NCBI RefSeq assembly: GCF_017491605.1
Contig: NZ_JAFGYY010000001.1
Location: forward strand, 248,001 to 312,000
DNA length: 64,000 bases
Direction: 5' to 3'
Source: Pseudomonas sp. 30_B
GTDB taxonomy: Bacteria > Pseudomonadota > Gammaproteobacteria > Pseudomonadales > Pseudomonadaceae
Below are positions 61,309 through 64,000 of the stretch, piece by piece. How positions within the stretch are numbered: position 1 is the stretch's first letter; every line of letters begins with the position of its first letter. Below the pieces are notes generated by a model. The model searched no databases. It was not told the origin of the DNA and was given only the letters and a program-made list of their open reading frames with translations. A program made the translations under genes and the position numbers.

Positions 61309-61766
61309 GGGCGCAGGGCCTGCACCCCGTCGTCCTCGGGGTCGAAGTTGTCCAGGTACATGCGCCGGGCGAAGGCATCCAGCGCGGCCTGGCCTTGCAG
61401 GAAGCGGCCACGGGCGGCGGCCCAGTCGTCAGGCACAAGGCGCACCATCCAGCCTTCGCCGTAGCAGTCCTGGTTGATCAGGCCGGGCCTGCGCACCACG
61501 GCGTCATTGCTGGCGAGGATGTGACCATCCAGCGGGCTGCGGGCAGAGGAGGCGGCCTTGGCGAATTCGACCACGCCGAAACTGCGGTCGCACTCGATGT
61601 GCCAGCCGTCGCGCTTGGGGGTGAAGGCGAAAATCTGTCCGTAGAGGGCGCAGCCGTAGGCGGTGAGGCCGAGGGTGACGGCGCCGCCGGATTCTTCGCG
61701 CAGCCAGAGGTTGTACTCCGGGGCGTACAGGCGGTCGTCGGGGAATTCCAGCCCATGTAATTTCAC
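61305..61766 (-). CDS. GcvH-like lipoyl-domain protein
   Basis: 153 residues, somewhat longer than GcvH (about 130). The core FGVVEFAKAASSARSPLDGH contains the candidate lipoyl lysine (GcvH has VESVKAAS), and INQDCYGEGWMVRLVPDDW matches the H-protein end (DPYGEGW). Other glycine-cleavage genes are absent here; its neighbour is a DsrE-like gene. This resembles lipoate-binding proteins (LbpA) used in sulfur trafficking, but a plain H-protein paralogue is also possible. Confidence 0.85.
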   Translation of the reverse strand: MKLHGLEFPDDRLYAPEYNLWLREESGGAVTLGLTAYGCALYGQIFAFTPKRDGWHIECDRSFGVVEFAKAASSARSPLDGHILASNDAVVRRPGLINQDCYGEGWMVRLVPDDWAAARGRFLQGQAALDAFARRMYLDNFDPEDDGVQALRP

Positions 61767-62137
61767 AGGGTCAGCACCCGGTCGTATTCGAGGATCATCC
61801 GCGCTAGCTCGCCGCCGCTGGCGATCTCGTCGACTTCCTCGATCAGCCGGCTCTCGTCAATCGGCACGCCCGGCGCGCGACACATCAGCAGGCGTGCGCC
61901 GGCTTCCTTGGCCTGCTGGATGAAGTGGCTGATGGGCTCGCCACCCTCGGCGGCGTAGAGGTGGTCGGCGATGTCCTGGTGCGCCAGGCGGGTGCCTTCG
62001 CCGCTGAGGAAGAGGGTGACCTGGGCATCCATGCAGGCCAGCAAGGTGGCGGTGTAGAAGGGCGCCGCGCAGCGTGCCGGGGTGCTCGGGCCGCTGCTGA
62101 CGATGATCAGCACGCGCTGCCGGTCAGATGGGCTCAA
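61763..62137 (-). CDS. DsrE-family protein
   Basis: 124 residues. A DsrE/DsrF-like alpha/beta fold: VLIIVSSGPSTPARCAAPFYTATLLACMDAQVTLFLSGEGT, then AHLY-type helix and ARLLMCRAPG with a Cys at the usual active-site region. Sulfur-transfer function is plausible but not proven. The stop overlaps the GcvH-like ATG by four bases; its start lies 14 nt inside the upstream GNAT gene. Confidence 0.88.
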   Translation of the reverse strand: MSPSDRQRVLIIVSSGPSTPARCAAPFYTATLLACMDAQVTLFLSGEGTRLAHQDIADHLYAAEGGEPISHFIQQAKEAGARLLMCRAPGVPIDESRLIEEVDEIASGGELARMILEYDRVLTL

Positions 62138-62618
62138 GGGCTTTCTCCAGTTGTACCAAGGCGATGCGCCGGCCCTGCGGGTCGGCGCGCTCGACGATGG
62201 CCTGCGGCCGATAACCCAGCCGGGTGTAGAGCAGCAACCCGGCGGCGTTGGCGTTGAAGCAGGACACCTTCATCACCCGCGCCTTGTACTGCTCGCGGGC
62301 GAGTTTCTCCATGACTTCGATCAGGTACTGAGCCACGCCGTGCCGGCGGGCCCAGGGCGCGACCATCATGTTGCCCAGCGCGCAGAACTCGCGCGGTTGC
62401 CATTGGTAGAAGTTGGCGAAGCCCGCCGCGCGCTCGTCCAGCAGGGCGAGGGTGCTGCCCCGGCGCTCGGCCATGGCGGCGGCGAGCTGGCCGACGGTCA
62501 GTGGCCAGCTCGCCTTGGGATAGCAGTAGAAGAGTTCGTCGCGATCCTGGGGAAAGCGCACCACTTCGTCGAGGTCGCCGGCAGCGGCGGGACGATGGCT
62601 GAGGATTGGATGTTCCAC
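62124..62618 (-). CDS. GNAT family N-acetyltransferase
   Basis: 164 residues. Core FCALGNMMVAPWARRHGVAQYLIEVMEKLAREQYKAR has the acetyl-CoA loop (ARRHGVAQ, R/Q-x-x-G-x-A form), and the C-terminal FNANAAGLLLYTRLGYRPQ is typical GNAT. The GTG at 62618 (VEHPILSHRPAAAGDLDEV) has GGGAGACAGC upstream. First gene of the overlapping cluster GNAT - DsrE - GcvH-like - DdpX. Substrate unknown. Confidence 0.88.
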   Translation of the reverse strand: MEHPILSHRPAAAGDLDEVVRFPQDRDELFYCYPKASWPLTVGQLAAAMAERRGSTLALLDERAAGFANFYQWQPREFCALGNMMVAPWARRHGVAQYLIEVMEKLAREQYKARVMKVSCFNANAAGLLLYTRLGYRPQAIVERADPQGRRIALVQLEKALEPI

Positions 62619-62631
62619 GCTGTCTCCCGGC

Positions 62632-63192
62632 TCAGTGCGGTGGGTACTGGGCGATGACTTTCTGCACCGTCTCGTTGATCGCCGCTTCACGCTCGGCGGG
62701 CGTCGGCGGGCTGCTGCGCATGATCTGCTCGCCGCTGCCACGCCAGACCAGCTTGCCGTCCTTGCCATCGAACAGGTCGACCTGGATGGTGGCGACCTTG
62801 TAGGTGACGGTGCGGGTCTCGGCCATCGGCGGCGGGCCCCAGTAGCCGCCCCAATAACCGTTCCAGTAGCCGCCGCTGTAGGAGGTGATCTGGTCCTGGC
62901 GCTGGTCGACGATCAGGTAGGCGCGCACTTTCACGTCGCCGATATTGCCGCCCTGGGCCTGGCGCAGGCCGCGCTGGTCGAGCTGGTCGGCGACGGACTG
63001 GGTGATCCGCTGTTCGGTGAGGTCGCTCTTGATTCGCGGGTCGTCCGGACGGTATTCGAACGACGGCTGTGCCCAGCTCCAGGTCATGTAGCGGGAGAAG
63101 TCACGGGTGGTGTCGTAGTCGCGGCTGACGCTGGTGGTTTCGCAGGCGGCCAGACCCAGCATCAGGCCCAGAAGCAGTAAACGGCGGATCAT
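62632..63192 (-). CDS. DUF4136 lipoprotein
   Basis: 186 residues. MIRRLLLLGLMLGLAACETT is a lipoprotein signal (lipobox LAAC). The domain with YDTTRDFSRYMTWSWAQPSF and the Trp/Tyr/Gly patch GGYWNGYWGGYWGP and LVWRGSGEQIM is DUF4136, found in outer-membrane lipoproteins of unknown function. ATG 63192 has AGGAG. 13 bp upstream of the GNAT gene. Confidence 0.9.
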   Translation of the reverse strand: MIRRLLLLGLMLGLAACETTSVSRDYDTTRDFSRYMTWSWAQPSFEYRPDDPRIKSDLTEQRITQSVADQLDQRGLRQAQGGNIGDVKVRAYLIVDQRQDQITSYSGGYWNGYWGGYWGPPPMAETRTVTYKVATIQVDLFDGKDGKLVWRGSGEQIMRSSPPTPAEREAAINETVQKVIAQYPPH

Positions 63193-63311
63193 GGGGAATA
63201 CTCCTGATAGAGCTTCCATCCAAGCGCAGAGTCCGCGCAAAGGCAAGCGGCAGAGCGGTTGTGCGGGGCGCCGGAACGCGTTGCCTGGCAAGCGCCCTGG
63301 CCACCCGCCGA

Positions 63312-63893
63312 TCAGCCCGGCGGATAGCCGTCCATGGCCTTGCGTGCGGCCTCGCGCAGTGCGCGGGCCTGGTCGCTCTGGCTGCTGGCGTTCTCGTATT
63401 CGGCGCTGCCGCTCCACACCTCCTGGTGGCTGTGGGCGTCGAACAGGGTGATGTGCACCACGCTGACAGTGACCACATAGGTGCGCACGACCGGGTAATA
63501 GGCGCCGCCGTACCAGGGATCACCCCAGCCGCCGTAGTAGCCGCCGCCATAGTAGTCGGTGGTCTGCCGGGTGCGTTGTTCGCTGGAGAGTTGGGCGCTG
63601 ACCACCAGGTCCGCCGGCGCATTGCTGCGCGCCGGGCGCAGGCCGCGCTGGTCGAGGGCTTCGCTGACGGCGTCCTGCAACGGACCGCCAAAGCCGGTGC
63701 CGTCGGCCCAGTTCCAGGAGCGGTAGTGCCCATAGTCCATCGGCGCCGCCGGGTAGCTGCCGGGGTCGAGCCCCGGATGGGCCGCCGAAGCCGGCGCCGG
63801 CTGCATCGGCAGTGACGTGGCGGTGTAGGGGTTCGGTCTCTGGCACGCGGCCAGGGCGGCGAACAGCGGCAGGATCAGCAGGTAACGCGGCAT
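63312..63893 (-). CDS. DUF4136-like lipoprotein, paralogue
   Basis: 193 residues. MPRYLLILPLFAALAACQRPN is a lipoprotein signal (lipobox LAAC). YGHYRSWNWADGTGF, a Tyr/Gly stretch (DYYGGGYYGGWGDPWYGG) and HQEVWSGSAEYEN parallel the next gene, so the two are tandem paralogues. ATG 63893 with GGGAG. The 119-bp gap to the first paralogue holds no gene. Confidence 0.85.
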   Translation of the reverse strand: MPRYLLILPLFAALAACQRPNPYTATSLPMQPAPASAAHPGLDPGSYPAAPMDYGHYRSWNWADGTGFGGPLQDAVSEALDQRGLRPARSNAPADLVVSAQLSSEQRTRQTTDYYGGGYYGGWGDPWYGGAYYPVVRTYVVTVSVVHITLFDAHSHQEVWSGSAEYENASSQSDQARALREAARKAMDGYPPG

Positions 63894-63947
63894 GACGGAC
63901 TCCCGCACGCCCGGACCGGTCGGCGTGCGCACTCGCAAACTATGCAC

Positions 63948-64000
63948 CTAATCCTGTGGCCGGCACAGCCAGTGCAGGTAGCGACCCAGGCCGGCGAAGG
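63948..64000 (-). CDS. C-terminal end of an unidentified protein (runs off the right edge)
   Basis: The last ~16 residues read FAGLGRYLHWLCRPQD before the TAG stop at 63948-63950. The frame is open to the window edge. Too short to assign. Confidence 0.45.
   Translation of the reverse strand, partial: FAGLGRYLHWLCRPQD

Overview
The window is a single, gene-dense, high-GC chromosomal segment from a Pseudomonas, most likely of the P. aeruginosa / P. nitroreducens / P. citronellolis side of the genus. The evidence is the gene order (urt - marC - retS - purD - purH - fis - dusB - prmA - accC - accB - aroQ - dsbD - ctpL - gcbA - yciH - speA, then fadH2 - fdnGHI - fdhE - selAB), which from memory follows the P. 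aeruginosa PAO1 PA48xx region, together with Pseudomonas-type dispersed intergenic repeats (REP-like 'GTAGGAGC...' elements and at least four other inverted-repeat families). I see no insertion sequence, prophage, CRISPR array or rRNA operon.

Layout. 1-7.1 kb (minus strand): end of a GNAT gene, then the complete urea ABC importer urtABCDE with a convincing sigma-54 (-24/-12) promoter and NtrC-like half-sites upstream, then a MarC-family membrane protein. 7.4-22.2 kb (minus): the hybrid sensor RetS; the purine genes purH-purD behind dusB-fis; a zinc-ribbon/DUF3426 protein whose reading frame is broken by one base; prmA; the fatty-acid and aromatic starters accC, accB and aroQ; and dsbD. 22.3-25.5 kb: a module with a LysR regulator divergent from a polyamine-type binding protein and an agmatinase/guanidinobutyrase, set between genes that are adjacent in PAO1. 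25.7-34.4 kb: chemoreceptor CtpL, diguanylate cyclase GcbA, DUF2333, a Nudix hydrolase, YciH/SUI1 and arginine decarboxylase SpeA. 34.6-45.2 kb is mixed accessory content: MocR-type regulator, cbpA-cbpM, ChrR-like flavoreductase, an epimerase/cupin pair, arylamine N-acetyltransferase, MATE exporter, type 1 IPP isomerase and small membrane proteins. 45.3-48.3 kb: a higBA toxin-antitoxin pair, fadH2 and an unlisted 50-residue membrane peptide gene.

48.5-58.2 kb (plus strand) is a complete selenocysteine formate dehydrogenase locus: fdnG with an in-frame UGA and an adjacent SECIS hairpin, fdnH, fdnI, fdhE, then selA, selB and the tRNA-Sec gene. Only selD is missing from the set. Immediately downstream of tRNA-Sec sits an orphan ParD-like antitoxin, which suggests an old integration boundary. 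58.6-64 kb holds small secreted proteins and lipoproteins, a glycine-repeat protein divergent from a CigR-like protein, and a tightly overlapping minus-strand cluster (GNAT, DsrE-like, GcvH/LbpA-like, VanX-type dipeptidase) whose joint function is unclear.

The least explained structure is a three-copy dispersed element of about 85 bp (near 1.2, 11.8 and 31.8 kb). It has an outer stem, an inner hairpin whose arms change in a compensated way between copies, and fixed single-stranded motifs.
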